Shown in pieces: positions 11,257 to 22,598 of a stretch of DNA of 64,000 bases. A program made the position numbers and the translations under genes. The stretch is from Elymus sibiricus. Its lineage: Eukaryota > Streptophyta > Magnoliopsida > Poales > Poaceae. Within the stretch, counting starts at the first letter, position 1. Every line of letters starts with the position of its first letter. Location: positions 432,427,379 through 432,491,378 of the forward strand of contig CM077676.1 in assembly GCA_039707655.1 (NCBI GenBank). Reading direction: 5' to 3'. The notes beneath the pieces were generated by a model. It was not told the DNA's origin, made no database searches, and worked only from the letters and a program-made list of their open reading frames with translations.

Positions 11257-11700
11257 ATGGTTTTGATATCCGCCCCCGTCGGCTCTCGTCCGGTCTATAA
11301 TTCGGATCTGGTATATTATCTTTTATAACTATTTGTTTCATTTAGTGTTTATGACAATTATGCCGACCAACTTGACATAGACATTTTTATCTAGGAGGTA
11401 TGTGAACCGGAAATTCCAACCGATCCTCTTGTCGAGAGGTTAAATTTAGTTGAAAAAGAAAACAATTATTTGAAAGAAAAATTAAAAAGAATTGAAGAAG
11501 AGAAGATGAAATTGGAGTTGCATGTTGCCGATGTCGTCGATCTACACATGATCCAGATGGATGCAATGCGCTTGAAGATTAGAAAGATTAGAAAATATGC
11601 CATTGATAAAGAGGCTTGGTATCATTATGCTGTTGGATGAATTGTTGCCTTAGTTGCGATTTTGATCGCATTTGTTGTTGCATTTAGATGTTTTACATAG
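11257..11700 (+). pseudogene. CACTA accessory ORF: coiled coil plus C-terminal membrane segment
   Basis: Exon 1 (ATG 11257 to 11310) joins through a GT-AG intron (11311-11394) to an exon at 11395 in the same phase. The product starts MVLISAPVGSRPVYNSDL and continues into a charged heptad-like segment (LVEKENNYLKEKLKRIEEEK), a second amphipathic stretch and KIRKYAIDKEAWYHYAVG. A TGA at 11638-11640 ends the frame, but the same frame stays open to a TAG at 11698-11700. That extension encodes a hydrophobic helix (IVALVAILIAFVVAF), so the TGA looks like a recent nonsense change in a protein of about 117 residues. I recall close relatives in other Triticeae CACTA elements. The function is unknown. 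A single-pass, tail-anchored, self-associating protein is an inference from its shape. Confidence 0.65.
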
Positions 11701-11916
11701 TTGTATGTTAGTTTCAATGTATGTTTTAGATGCTCTAGATAATTGTATGTTGTTTTATCAGAATTATGTATGAACTTTATGTATTTATTTTTGCAGTAAT
11801 AACATTTGATCACTACTGTACTTTGGTTTTAATGTGATGAACTTGTATTAATTTGGTCATTTCTGTATTCATGATGTTCTGTAATGGTTTTTGATATACT
11901 TAATTATATAATGTAG

Positions 11917-14900
11917 ATGAACCGGCAATGGATGTACGGTGACCGACGCACTGCCGAGTACATTACGGGCCTGCATAATTTTATCGGTGTGGCTCAGGCA
12001 AACAGTCCGAATGGTTTTATGTGTTGTCCATGTGTTGTCTGTCGGAATAAGAAGGATTACTCTTCCTCGAAAATCCTTCACACCCACCTGCTTAAGTCCG
12101 GTTTCATGCCCAGCTATAATTGTTGGACCAAGCACGGAGAAAGAGGGGTTATGATGGAAGACAATGAAGAAGAAGAGGATGATGACAACTATCCTATGTT
12201 CCCTGAATACGGTGATACTGCAACGGGGGAAGCTGAAGATCAAGAGGCACCAGATGTGCCCGCTGATGATCTTCGCCGGGCCATTGTTGATGCACAGAGA
12301 GAATGCGAAAGTGAAAAGGAGAAGTTGAAGTTGGAGCGCTTGTTAGAGGATCACAAAAAATTGTTGTACCCAAATTGCGAAGATGGCAACACAAAGCTCG
12401 GTACCACACTGGAATTGCTGCAATGGAAGGCAGAGAATGGTTTATCTGACAAGGGATTTGAGAAGTACTGAAAATAATGAAGAAGAAGCTTCCAAAGGAT
12501 AATGAATTGCCTGACAGTACGCACGAAGCAAAGAAGGTTCTCTGCCCTCTAGGATTAGAGGTGCAGAAGATACATGCATGCCCTAATGATTGCATCCTCT
12601 ACCGCGGTGAGGAGTACGAGAATTTGAATGCATGCCCGGTATGTGGTGCATTGCGGTATAAGATCAGATGAGATGACCCTGGTGATGTTGAGGGCGAGCG
12701 CCCCAGGAAGAGGGTTCCTCCCAAGGTGATGTGGTATGCTCCTATAATACCACGGTTGAAACGTCTGTTCAGAAACAAAGAGCATGCCAAGTTGTTGCGA
12801 TGGCACAAAGAAGACCGTAAGAAAGACGCGATGTTGAGAGTACCCGCTGATGGATCGCAGTGGAGAAAAATCGAGAGAGAGTGGCCGGAGTTTGCAGATG
12901 ACGCAAGGAACTTATGGTTTGGTATAAGTACAGATGGCATGAATCCTTTTGGGGAGCAGAGCAGCAGTCATAGCACCTGGCCTGTGACTCTATGTATCTA
13001 TAACCTTCCTCCTTAGTTGTACATGAAGCGGAAGTTCATTATGATGCCAGTGCTCATCCAAGGCCCTAAGCTACCCGGCAACGACATTGATGTGTACCTA
13101 AGGCCATTAATTGAAGAACTTTTACAGTTGTGGGATATAAAAGGTGTACATGTGTGGGATGAGCACAAACAGGAGGAATTTGACCTACGAGCGTTGCTGT
13201 TTGTAACCATCAATGATTGGCCTGCTCTTAGTAACCTTTCAGGACAGACAAACAAGAGATACAATGCATGCACGCACTGTTTAGATGAGACTGAAAGTAT
13301 ATATTTGGATAAATGTAAGAAGAATGTGTACCCGGGACATCGTCGATTTCTTCCGACCAGGCATCCCTTAAGAAAGAAAGGCAAGCATTTCAAAGGTGAG
13401 GCAGATCACCGGAAGAAGCCTGCCCACCGTACTAGTGATGATATATTTGATATCGTCAAGGATTTAAAAGTAATCTTTGGAAAGGGCCCTGGCGGTCAAT
13501 CTGTTCCAAATGACGCTAACGGACACGCACCCATGTGGAAGAAGAAATCTATATTTTGGGAGCTACCCTATTGAAAAGTCCTAGAGGTCCGCTCTGCAAT
13601 CGACGTGATGCACGTGACGAAGAATATTTGTATGAACTTGCTAGGCTTCTTGGGCGTGTATGGGAAGACAAAAGATACACCGGAGGCACGGGAGGACCAG
13701 CAACGTATGAACGAAAAAGACGGCATGCATCCAAAGCAGTATCAAGGTCCTGCCAGCTACGCTCTTACCAAAGCAGAGAAGGAAATTGTTTTTGAATGCC
13801 TGAGCAGTATCAAAGTCACGTCTGGCTTCTCGTCGAATATAAAGGGAAAAATAAATGTGGCAGAGAAAAAATTCCAAAACCTAAAGTCCCATGACTGCCA
13901 CGTGATTATGACGCAATTGCTTCCGGTTGCATTGAGGGGGCTTCTACCAGAAAATGTTCGATTAGCCATTGTGAAGCTATGTGCATTCCTCAATGCAATT
14001 TCTCAGAAGGTAATCGATCCAGAAATCCTACCAAGGTTACAGAATGATTTGGTCCAATGTCTTGTCAGTTTCGAGTTGGTGTTCCCACCATCCTTCTTCA
14101 ATATTATGACGCACGTCCTACTTCACCTAGTCGAAGAGATTGCCATTCTGAGTCCTGCATTTCTACACAATATGTTCCCCTTTGAGAGGTTCATGGGAGT
14201 CTTAAAGAAATAGGTTCATAACCGTGCTAGGCCAGAAGGAAGCATCTCCAAGGGCCATGAAACAGAGGAGGTTATTGAGTTTTGTGTTAACTTTATTCCT
14301 GACCTTAAGCCGATTGGTGTTCCTCAATCGCGGCATGAGGGGATACTGAGTGGAAAAGGCATGCTAGGAAAGAATTCAGTAATATGTAGGGACGGGCATT
14401 CTTTCACTCAAGCACACTACGCAGTTCTACAAAGTTCTACCTTGGTGGCCCCGTATATCAATGAACACAAGAATATTGTACGCTCCCAACACCCGGGGCA
14501 GTCTGACGACTGGATTACACGTGCACACATGGCGACTTTCGGCGGTTGGTTGCAAACACATCTCACGAATAACACCACTGTTGGAGATCAGCTGTACTTG
14601 TTGGCCAGGACACCATCTCCGACTGTATTGACTTTCCAAGGGTACGAGATAAATGGGAACACATTTTACACAATCGCCCAAGATAAAAAGAGCACCAACC
14701 AAAACAGTGGTGTCTGCTTTGATGCAACAAACACCAATAGGGAAAATGACACATATTATGGTTACATAAAGGAGATATGGGAACTTGACTATGGACCTTC
14801 TTTTAAGGTCCCTTTGTTTCGGTGCAAATGGGTCAATCTGACAGGAGGCGGGGTAAAGGTAGACTCGCAGTACAGAATGACAACAGTGGATCTCAACAAT

Positions 14901-15254
14901 CTTGGGTACATATACGAACCATTCGTCCTAGCCAATGATGTGGCACAGGTTTTCTATGTGAACGACATGTCTACCAAATCGAGAAAAAGAAAAGATAAGG
15001 AAGCGAATACATCATACGATGAGCCAAAGCGCCACATAGTTCTTTCAGGGAAAAGAAACATCGTGGGAGTGGAGGACAAGACAGACATGTCAGAAGATTA
15101 TGAAAAGTTTGATGAAATTCCTCCCTTCACAGTGAAGACTGACCCAATCATCCTGTTAAATGATGAAGATTCTCCATGGTTACGGCGCAATCATAAGCAA
15201 GGGACACACGCGAAGGAAAAGTTTTATACCCCAAGATCCCACTCTGGGATGTGA
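11917..15254 (+). pseudogene. TNP2: TNP2-type CACTA transposase, decayed
   Basis: The product would be the DNA-cutting transposase of the element. The N-terminus (RQWMYGDRRTAEYITGLHNF ... CPCVVCRN) matches the transposase-associated domain. The central part (NACPVCGALRYK, RLFRNKEHAKLLRWHKED, NPFGEQSSSHSTWPV, PVLIQGPKLPGNDIDVYLRP) matches Transposase_21. The C-terminal part matches the DUF4218 (HDCHVIMTQLLPVALRG, HNMFPFERFMGVLKK) and DUF4216 (YYGYIKEIWELDYG, PLFRCKW) regions. Lesions are a 1-bp deletion near 12465 that shifts the frame, then stops at 12669 (TGA), 13014 (TAG), 13572 (TGA) and 14211 (TAG). From 12477 to 15254 everything stays in one frame. Several stops look like TGG-to-TGA/TAG or CGA-to-TGA changes, as expected from decay of methylated cytosine. 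Confidence 0.92.
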
Positions 15255-16692
15255 CCGGCTTCACCATCATCACTTTCTCTCTAGTGAGTTTCCGGACTTA
15301 TAGCTGGAAAGTCCCACTTCAGACAAACCGGAGGGAATCTTTGTAAGAGTTAGGGTATATGTGTGTTTTGGGTGTTCCTAGGTGGACTCCGGAGCGTCGG
15401 AATCCAACCAAAAAGCTAGGGCATTTTGGCATTTGAAACATGATTTTTGAATAATTATTTATTAAGTTATGAATTTTCAATTATTCCTGTCCTTTTAGTA
15501 TTTTAATTATAGTGGCTGTCCAGAGAGGTAAAGTGAGGGTTTTCACCCCTCAATTATTGAGCTATGGAAGAGAGAGAGTTACTGGAGGTAGAATATGACT
15601 AGGGTGAGCTCTGGTAAAAATTTGAGCTAAAGGAGAATCCATTTGGTACCCCATTCATTGACCATAAGATTTTGGCAGAAGGTGTTTGATGATGAATAGA
15701 GGTACTTAGAGGAATCCAATGGCTTTGGAATTTAACAGGAATGAGCTTGGTATCAATTTGAGCTAGGGTACAAATTTCTAGCTCATTTGAAGAAACTTGG
15801 CAATGTAAATATTCCAAACCCTAGAAATGGGAAGAAATGGTTTTGATAAGCTTTGATCAAGCTAATTGGTTCTCCTTGATGCACCACTCGGCCTAGATGA
15901 ATATTTAGACCATTTTAGTAGGTGTACCAAGTTTGAGCTCATTTGGACATGTTTAGCAATGTAAAGTTGCTCAAACTAGAAAATGGACAGAGATGGTTTT
16001 GAGGGAATTTGATGATGTTATCTTGTTCTCGAAGACATGAGACTTGGCAAGATCATCAAATATGGCATTTGTGACATGCTAGAATTTTCTTGGAATTTAT
16101 GGTGAATATTTCCTTTGTAAATATTTCAAAAGCTTGAAATATCCAGAAAGGGTAATTGAGGGTTTTGACCAATATTTTGAACATGACCATGTGTTGAAAC
16201 TCTTATATATGGACAAATTGAATCTGTCAAATAATTTCTTCAAAATGAAAATTAAAACTCCTCATGTTGACTAAAAGAAACATAATATAATTTGGCAAAA
16301 GAATAACAAGAAAACTTAAACTAAAATAATTAAAACAAAGGAAAAAGGTATAAAACTAAAAGAGCTAAACATAATCTGTTTTTGATTAAAACACCTATTT
16401 AAAATATCCTAAAAATTCCCAAATTGAACATACTGATAAAACACACTAATATTAAACAGCAGGAAAAAGAATCACTCAAAAATCTATTTTTAAACTAAAG
16501 TTATTCACAAACTAGTGATTCACACAAATTTCAAAGAATTCAAATTTAAACTATTCAAATTTGAAAACTACTGGCACTAACAGAAAGTTCTTAATTTTTG
16601 TGACCTAAAGCAAAAAGATTCACTCAAAAACTCTAAATATTCTAAGAGTTTTACCTAAAGTTTTCTACACAAAAAGAATCACTTTAAAAAGA
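15255..16692. other. CACTA internal spacer, no gene seen
   Basis: The stretch downstream of the transposase is AT-rich and lacks ORFs. The phrase GAGCTCATTTGGACATG-like and GCAATGTAAA/TTCCAAA-type words recur loosely between 15720 and 16150, suggesting old local duplications. It ends at the internal repeat cluster. Confidence 0.6.
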
Positions 16693-16977
16693 CACCTTTA
16701 GTCCCGGTTGCAACCACCAGCCGGGACTAAAGGTTCCTTCTTCCGCGCGGAATTTGGGCCGCCGAAAAGAGACCTTTAGTCCCGGTTCGTGGCTCCAACC
16801 GAGACTAAAGGCCTAACCTTTCGCGCCCTTTCGGCCGCGGCCAAAAATAGCTTTAGTCCCGGTTGGTGGCTCCAACCGGGACTAAAGGCCTACCTTTAGT
16901 CCCGGTTGGAGCCACCAACCGGGACTAAACACCCTTTCGTCCCGGTTGGTGGCTCCAACCGGGACTAAAGGCCTCAT
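16693..16977. repeat. Internal cluster of CACTA subterminal-type repeats
   Basis: At least eight copies of CTTTAGTCCCGGTT or its inverse are packed into about 285 bp, forming successive palindromes. The largest has 37-bp perfect arms (16852-16888 and 16893-16929) around a 4-bp spacer. There is no CACTA terminus here, so I read it as an internal regulatory cluster in front of ORF2. A nested element that lost its ends is the alternative. A TATA-like GGTATTTAACC follows at 16979-16989. Confidence 0.85.
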
Positions 16978-16989
16978 GGTATTTAACCG

Positions 16990-17420
16990 CCCCCCTTCTC
17001 CCTCCCCAAATCTTCCTTCATTTTCATCTCCTCTTTTTGCCTCCACGCGCCGCCCGAGCCCGCCGCCACACCGTCCGTCGTCCGCGCCGCTGCCCTAGCC
17101 CGGCCGGGCTCGCCTCCGTCCTCGCGCGCCCGCCCTAGCCCGCACCGCCGCCACCGCGACCGGCCACACCGCCGCCCTGCATCGACCCCGGCCCGCCCTG
17201 CCTCGACCCCGCGCCTGCCTCCCCGACCCCGGCCCGCCCTGCGTCGACCCCGCCCCGGCCTCCCCGACCCCGCTTGGCCGTGGCTCCGGCCGACCCGCGC
17301 CCCTGCCTGGCCGGCCCTGCTGCTCTGGCCGGTCCTGCTGCTCCAGCCGGCCCTCCTCTGCTGCTGCTCCGGCCGGCCCTTGCCTGTTCCTGCCCGGGCT
17401 CCCCTTTGCCCAAGGTAATT
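16990..17420 (+). promoter_or_regulatory. ORF2 leader: GC-rich first exon
   Basis: Very GC-rich sequence with repeated CCGGCCCGCCCTG / TCGACCCCG units (about 17180-17280) and CTGCTCCGGCCGG units (about 17310-17390) ends at TTTGCCCAAG|GTAATTTT, a good splice donor (17415/17416). Frames on both strands are Ala/Pro/Arg/Gly-rich low-complexity artefacts of composition. The second copy of this DNA (57938-58287) matches it closely from 17066 onward. Confidence 0.45.
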
Positions 17421-17771
17421 TTTTTTGTGTATTTTGTTTTACAATTTTTGTGTGTAGTAGTTTTGTAGATGGATGCATGGATATATAGGAATAGATGAAT
17501 AGATAGATGGATGTTAGATAGATGGATGTAATGGAAGAGAGTAAAAATGTGAAAAAAAAATTAGGTGCACAATTTTTTTGTATGTTTTGTGTTGTTTTAA
17601 TAGGTTTGTGGAGATGAGATGATTTGTGATAGATAGATGATTTATGGAGATGAAATGATTTGTGATAGATAGATGTTTTGTGGAGATGAGATGAGATGGA
17701 AGAGAACATTTTTTAGTTTTTTTAGATAGATAGACGAATGTTAATTTTTTTTCACTCGGTGAAATTTACAG

Positions 17772-18174
17772 AATTTGTGGTGTTGCATCTCCGTGGAGTG
17801 ATCGTCGACGTTGGAGCTGTTGGTCCCGGATCGTCCCTCCCTTGATCGACTACTCCCTCTACAGCCGAGGGTGAGCTACGAATCCCCCTTCACCTCCTCT
17901 TTTTTTTTTGAGACTGTAGAAGTTGATATATTTTATATCTTTTGAATAAAACATTTAACGTGCAGAGGGAGCCGGCCCCGAGGAGGTGATACGTCGCCGT
18001 GTCAGGGAGGAGGACGAGCACGTCCGTCGCTACATGGTTGCGTTGGACGTCAGGTTCTCCAATACCTGGCAGTTTCTTCAGGGATCTCACCCGAGCTATG
18101 ATCCTGTGATGGTTCCTTCTCTTTGGGTGTTCACCACCCGCGGCTCAGGAACCGCGAGTCGACGTCCAGTTTGA
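17772..18174 (+). pseudogene. Two small exons upstream of ORF2 with a short conserved peptide
   Basis: An exon at 17772-17870 has an acceptor TTTACAG and a donor GCCGAGG|GTGAGC. A second exon starts at 17966 (GTGCAG|AGGGAGCC) and contains an open frame ending RFSNTWQFLQGSHPSYDPVM ... SRRPV at 18172-18174. Near 17980 this copy has one C fewer than the duplicate at 58833, so the upstream part of the peptide is out of frame here but open there (58797-59030). The peptide has acidic and Arg-rich patches, and I do not recognise its function. It may be a separate short ORF or an alternative N-terminus of ORF2. Confidence 0.4.
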
Positions 18175-18425
18175 TTGGGCGAGATGTATTAGTGATATTA
18201 TGTGATATTATTGTTGCATTAACTGGATTATTTGAGATGTATTAGTGATATTATATGATAATATTATTGTTGCAATTGGATTATTCGAGATGTATTAGTG
18301 ATATTATGTGAATTTGTTTTAATAATGTGATTTTTTAATCGAGATGCAAATAGACATGGAAATGTGAATTTGTTTTAATAATTTGTTTATAGCATTGAAA
18401 TAACTTGCAAGTCTTTGCAGAAACT

Positions 18426-21400
18426 ATGGAACAAGGCAGAGACGAAGAACAAGAAGACATGTTGGGGGAAATAATCCGCGACGGAGATGATATCACCTCA
18501 CAGTTTCTGAACGACTCCGATGAGGGAATGGAGGGAGAAGATGACGGCTCCGGTGAGGGAATGGAGGGAGAAGATGACGGCTCCGGTGTTGGAACCTTAA
18601 TTATTACAAAGTCCGGCGAGGTATATTAATTAAGCCTCTGCTGACTAGAAGCATTAATTGATTTGTATATACATATATTAACGCTTCTTTCTTCTTTTAG
18701 CCCTCCGAATCGAGCCAATCTTCTATAATGAAACGAAGCCCGAAAAAATGGTTGGGCGATAATGTAAGGTTCAAGATCGAAGAAGTTGCCGAAGATGGCA
18801 AACCGATTGGTCCCGCGCAGAACGCAAAAGCATTTGTAAGTCAGTGCGGAGTTATTGTTAGGGACAGCATCCCGATCACCATTCGAGAATGGAATAAGCC
18901 AAAGGCGGATGGAGTTACTTATGTCAACGATAGATCCAAAGAAATGCTTTGGAATACGCTCATGACAAATTTCACCCTACCGCCAGAGGTGGATCCAAAT
19001 AACGAAGTTATAGGGCGAAAAGTCAAGGCGTGGACTCTTAAGAAGATGGCCGCACAATTCTGCAACTGGAAGAAAAGATCGCACCAAGACTATGTCCTGA
19101 AAAACGAGACTCCAACATTCACCGGAGCATATGAGAAGATAAAAGATCACTGGGACGCATTTGTGGAGTACAAGACATCGGATGAAGCTAAGAAAAGGTC
19201 AAAAATAAAATAGCAAAATGCTACAAAGAAGGAATATCTACATGTTATGGGGTCAGGTGGCTACAAGGTTGCCAGGCCTAAGTGGGAGAAACCTGAGAAT
19301 GACCTGATTGATAAAGGGATCGATCCAGAGACATTGGAGTGGGCCGAACGGGCAAAGGCTTGGTTCTACGGGCATGGGGGAAAGTTGGACACAGAAACAT
19401 GGAAGTGTATTTTTACAAAAGATCAACTTGCAACACCCCTCAAAGCCCTTAAAGCTGCAATGAAGGACGTGCATGACGGGAAGTTCAATCCCGACAGAGA
19501 GAATGACCAGCTGACACGCGCCCTCGGGAATGCTGAACACAGTGGACGAACACGAGGCACATCAGGCTCCGTTCCGTGGAAGATTGGGTTTCCCGACTGC
19601 AGTGACACTTATAGAAGCCGAGGGAGAAAAAAGAAACAGCATGCAGAGCGGCTGCAGCAGATAGAAGAAAAATTAGCGTGGCAGCAGAAGCAAATAGAGG
19701 CACTTACCAGCCAGCAAGCTACCGGCCCATCTCAGCGGCACGAAGATCCTGCATTCGATACTGCCGGCCCACCATCTCAGCGGAAAAGCAGCGTGGCTTC
19801 CACGGAGCTCGTTCGGCCCATAGATGATATCACGGCTCCTCGCTACCCCGTGGATGATATCACGCAGAGGGAAAATTGTGAGCTACATGTGAAATGCATG
19901 AACATATCCGTGAAGGTGGCGGTCGGCTTTGCCTTACCTCCTGTACGTAATGGAACTTACCATTGCTCTCCGATTCCAGATGGCTATGCTATAGTCGGGG
20001 TGGATGAAGTTATCAAGGGATTTGAGCAGCTGGAGCTTGACTTCCCTACAGGTGAAGGGGAGACTGAACTGGGAGATGCCAGAAAAAGTACCATTCTATG
20101 GAAAAAGGAACACCTCGTGCTTCCACATGGACGCCAAGGCTATCGACTCCTGAGAGTAGCAATCCAGCTCTATCTCCGCCGCCTCAGCCGTCTCCGCCGC
20201 GTCAGCAGACTCCGCCGCCTCCGCCGCCTCATCCGTCTCCGCCGCGTCAGCAGACTCCACCGCCTCCGCCGCCTCAGCCCCAGGTGGATATACGGAAGAG
20301 AACCACCGCTCCGGTGGCTAGTACTACAACTGCGAAGAAATCCAGAGCAGGTACAAGGAACAGCATCAAGGAGGCTCCTGCCAAGTTACCATATGAACTG
20401 ACTGATGAGGAAACCAAGAAGGTCATGGATGCCGATGTGAAACGCCAGCTTGCACCGAAACGGCCCGAGCCAAAGGAGAAAATAGATCCGACAAAAGTGA
20501 AGCAGTTTCTGGAAAACCTTACGCGACCACCGCCTTCGCTGCCATCAAACTATGACCGCTCTATTATGAAGTCACATAAAGAACAGCGGCAGCGGTCGGG
20601 AAGTAGTAGTGCAAGGGGGAAAACAATTCCCCAGCTCGGAGAACAGAAAAACCAATCATGCCCCCCGCTCAAAGTGTTTTCCGATATCAATTATGTTCCG
20701 GAGGTAGCGGCCCGTGGTCTTGGTTTCACTCTTGGTCAATACATAGGCAACGTAGAGTTCCCCACGGCTGATTTAGCATACAGATACCAGCACGGGAAGC
20801 CTCTCGTCAGACCTGAGGAGGTCCGGCTTCTACCAACACAAAGGCGAAGATTGCATGAGTGGTACATGGAAGCCTCAAAGGAAGGGAGCAACTGGCTCAT
20901 GGTGGGAATTAGAGATGAGCATTACTTCAATGGAAACGAGGAGATAAACATTGAATTTGAAGAATTATTTCAGTTATACAATCAAGCTGCCATCGACAAA
21001 TCTATCGTCAGTTGCTATTGTCTGTAAGTATTATTTCTGTAATTAAGTCTCTAGCTCAGCTCGTTCATTGCATGTATAATTATCCTCACTATATTATGCA
21101 GACTGAAGATTCTCGAATGCAAAAGAGGACAAATCTATGACATTGGGTTCATTAACCCAAATAACATACATGAATATACGGTAAAAAACCACGCCAAGGA
21201 CACAGAGGATAACTTGCTAACGGCGTTAATTAAACAACAAACCAGAAGGGAAACACTATTTCCTTACAACTTCCGGTGAGTGTTACTGTCTTGTACACAT
21301 TTTGTTTCGCTTACTCGATGTTAAGTGTAATTGATGAGTTATGCGTGCGTAGGTTCCACTTTATTCTGCTAGTCATTCAGGTTGACGCAGGAGTAGTACT

Positions 21401-22060
21401 TGTCATGGACTCGAAACGTAAAGACCCTAAGATGTGGGCGGACCTGAGTGAACTGCTCCAGAGGTAATTTCAATCATTATCGCAGTATATCGACAACTTT
21501 CGTTCATTTCCTGATATCAAGTAATTAATAACTCCTTTATTCATTTTCTTTGCCGGGCAGGGTTTGGAAACGGTTCACCAAGAAGGTTAGGGGTGAATGG
21601 AAAAAGGAGCTGCAATTTCGACAACTCAATGTAAGCAGTACTAGCTAGGTCCGCGCATCTCTTTGATTCTAGTTTCAATACCATTATCATGCTTGATTAT
21701 TATTTTGATTGAACTCTATTCTTGTAAAGTGCTTGAGGCAGGGAGACGGGAATAATTTATGTGGATACTACGTTTGCGAGTTCATTCGCCAGACGACCTG
21801 TAAGAAGGGCAGAATTTTAGAAAAACTTGAAGTACGTAAACAATATTCACAATTTTATTTTATTACCATCAACTGTGTTGAGTTTCATTCATATATATTG
21901 ACCCCCTTCTTTAAATTAGATTGAACGGATGCGGAACGATCTCCTACCAAAGGATCGCGTAAAGGCAATTCAAGAGGAATTGGCGGGATTCTTACTTGAA
22001 GAGGTCATATCTAAAACCGAAGAATACCATTGGGAATTGGAAGGGAATTTTGGTAATTAG
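18426..22060 (+). pseudogene. CACTA ORF2: transposase-associated protein with C-terminal Ulp1/C48-like protease (copy 1)
   Basis: The coding exons are 18426-18620, 18701-21023, 21102-21275, 21353-21463, 21561-21630, 21730-21831 and 21920-22060, all with GT-AG junctions in matching phase. The N-terminus is acidic, with a tandem GMEGEDDGSGE repeat. The next part (KAWTLKKMAAQFCNWKKRSH ... YEKIKDHWDAFVEYK) is the plant Ptta/En/Spm transposase type (Transposase_24). A coiled, Gln-rich segment and a Pro-rich repeat follow. The last exons form a Ulp1-like cysteine protease: His in RFHFILLVIQV (codon 21357), Asp in VLVMDSKRK (21408) and Cys in GNNLCGYYVCEF (21760). Lesions are a TAG at 19211-19213, shared with copy 2, and a 1-bp deletion near 20126. 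The protease exons are intact. A role in cutting SUMO-like conjugates is known for the family but not shown for such elements. Confidence 0.85.
20155..20282 (+). repeat. Pro-rich minisatellite inside ORF2
   Basis: Units of the form CCTCCGCCGCCTCAGCC / TCTCCGCCGCGTCAGCAGACT repeat and encode PPPQPSPPRQQTPPPPPP-like stretches. The duplicate copy (about 61011-61138) differs by single bases that swap Arg/Gln codons (CGTCAG versus CCTCAG) but keeps the length. Confidence 0.8.
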
Positions 22061-22390
22061 ATATTAGGGATCGTAAGAGATATTATATTGTATATATGCA
22101 TGAACGTGTACTATATATAGTAGCGTCGAATATATATACGAAAACTTGTTGTTCGACCAAGCACGGAGAAAGAGGTCACTTCTCTATATTCATGACGATG
22201 TCGTGTAATGGTTCCTTCATTGCTATATGTAGTAGCGTCGAGTTGAATGGAAAACATAAAATAAAAATGAAAACCCTAAATGAAAAAGAATTGAATGGTA
22301 AACAAAAAAAAAGGGAAACACAAAATGAAACCCCTAAACCCTCCAAAACCCTAAACCCCAGCGCTTGGCAGCGCCTGACGCGTGGAGGCC

Positions 22391-22598
22391 TTTAGTCCCG
22401 GTTGGTGTTACCAACCGGGACTAAAGGTCCTCCTGCCTAAGCGCTCCACAGCGGCCACGTGGAGCCCCTTTAGTCCCGGTTCGTAACACAACCGGGACTA
22501 AAAACGGGGGCCTTTAGTCCCGATTCCTTAGTCCCGGTTACCCAACCGGGACTAAAGGCCCTGACGAACCGGGACTAATGTCCCTTTTTCTACTAGTG
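22391..22598. repeat. 3' terminal and subterminal repeats of the CACTA element
   Basis: Inverted TTTAGTCCCGGTT / AACCGGGACTAAA pairs (about 22391-22427, 22469-22503, 22513-22558) precede the terminal CTACTAGTG (22590-22598). The GGC duplication follows. The TTTTTCTACTAGTG end mirrors the CACTAGTAGAAAA start. Confidence 0.9.

Larger units (their letters stand above)
10287..22598 (+). mobile_element. Complete CACTA (En/Spm-type) DNA transposon, 12.3 kb
   Basis: The element begins CACTAGTAGAAAA at 10287 and ends TTTTTCTACTAGTG at 22598. It is flanked by the 3-bp direct repeat GGC (10284-10286 and 22599-22601), the expected CACTA target duplication. Inverted copies of TTTAGTCCCGGTT...AACCGGGACTAAA cluster at both ends and in the middle. 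It carries, in order and all on the plus strand, a small coiled-coil ORF, a TNP2 transposase pseudogene and ORF2 with a C-terminal Ulp1-like protease. All three genes are damaged, so the copy is not autonomous as it stands, although its ends are intact. Confidence 0.95.

Noticed and set aside
16693..16977. A CRISPR-like or satellite array
   Set aside because: The repeats are inverted pairs of the CACTA subterminal motif with variable spacing, in a plant genome, and not direct repeats with unique spacers.
17135..17709. Gly/Ala/Arg-rich minus-strand proteins (also at 57967-58566)
   Set aside because: They are antisense frames of a GC-rich repeat in the ORF2 leader, open because of base composition.
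19211..19213. Real C-terminus of a shorter ORF2 product
   Set aside because: The frame continues immediately and codes for the expected rest of the protein in both copies, so the TAG is more likely a nonsense mutation fixed before duplication.
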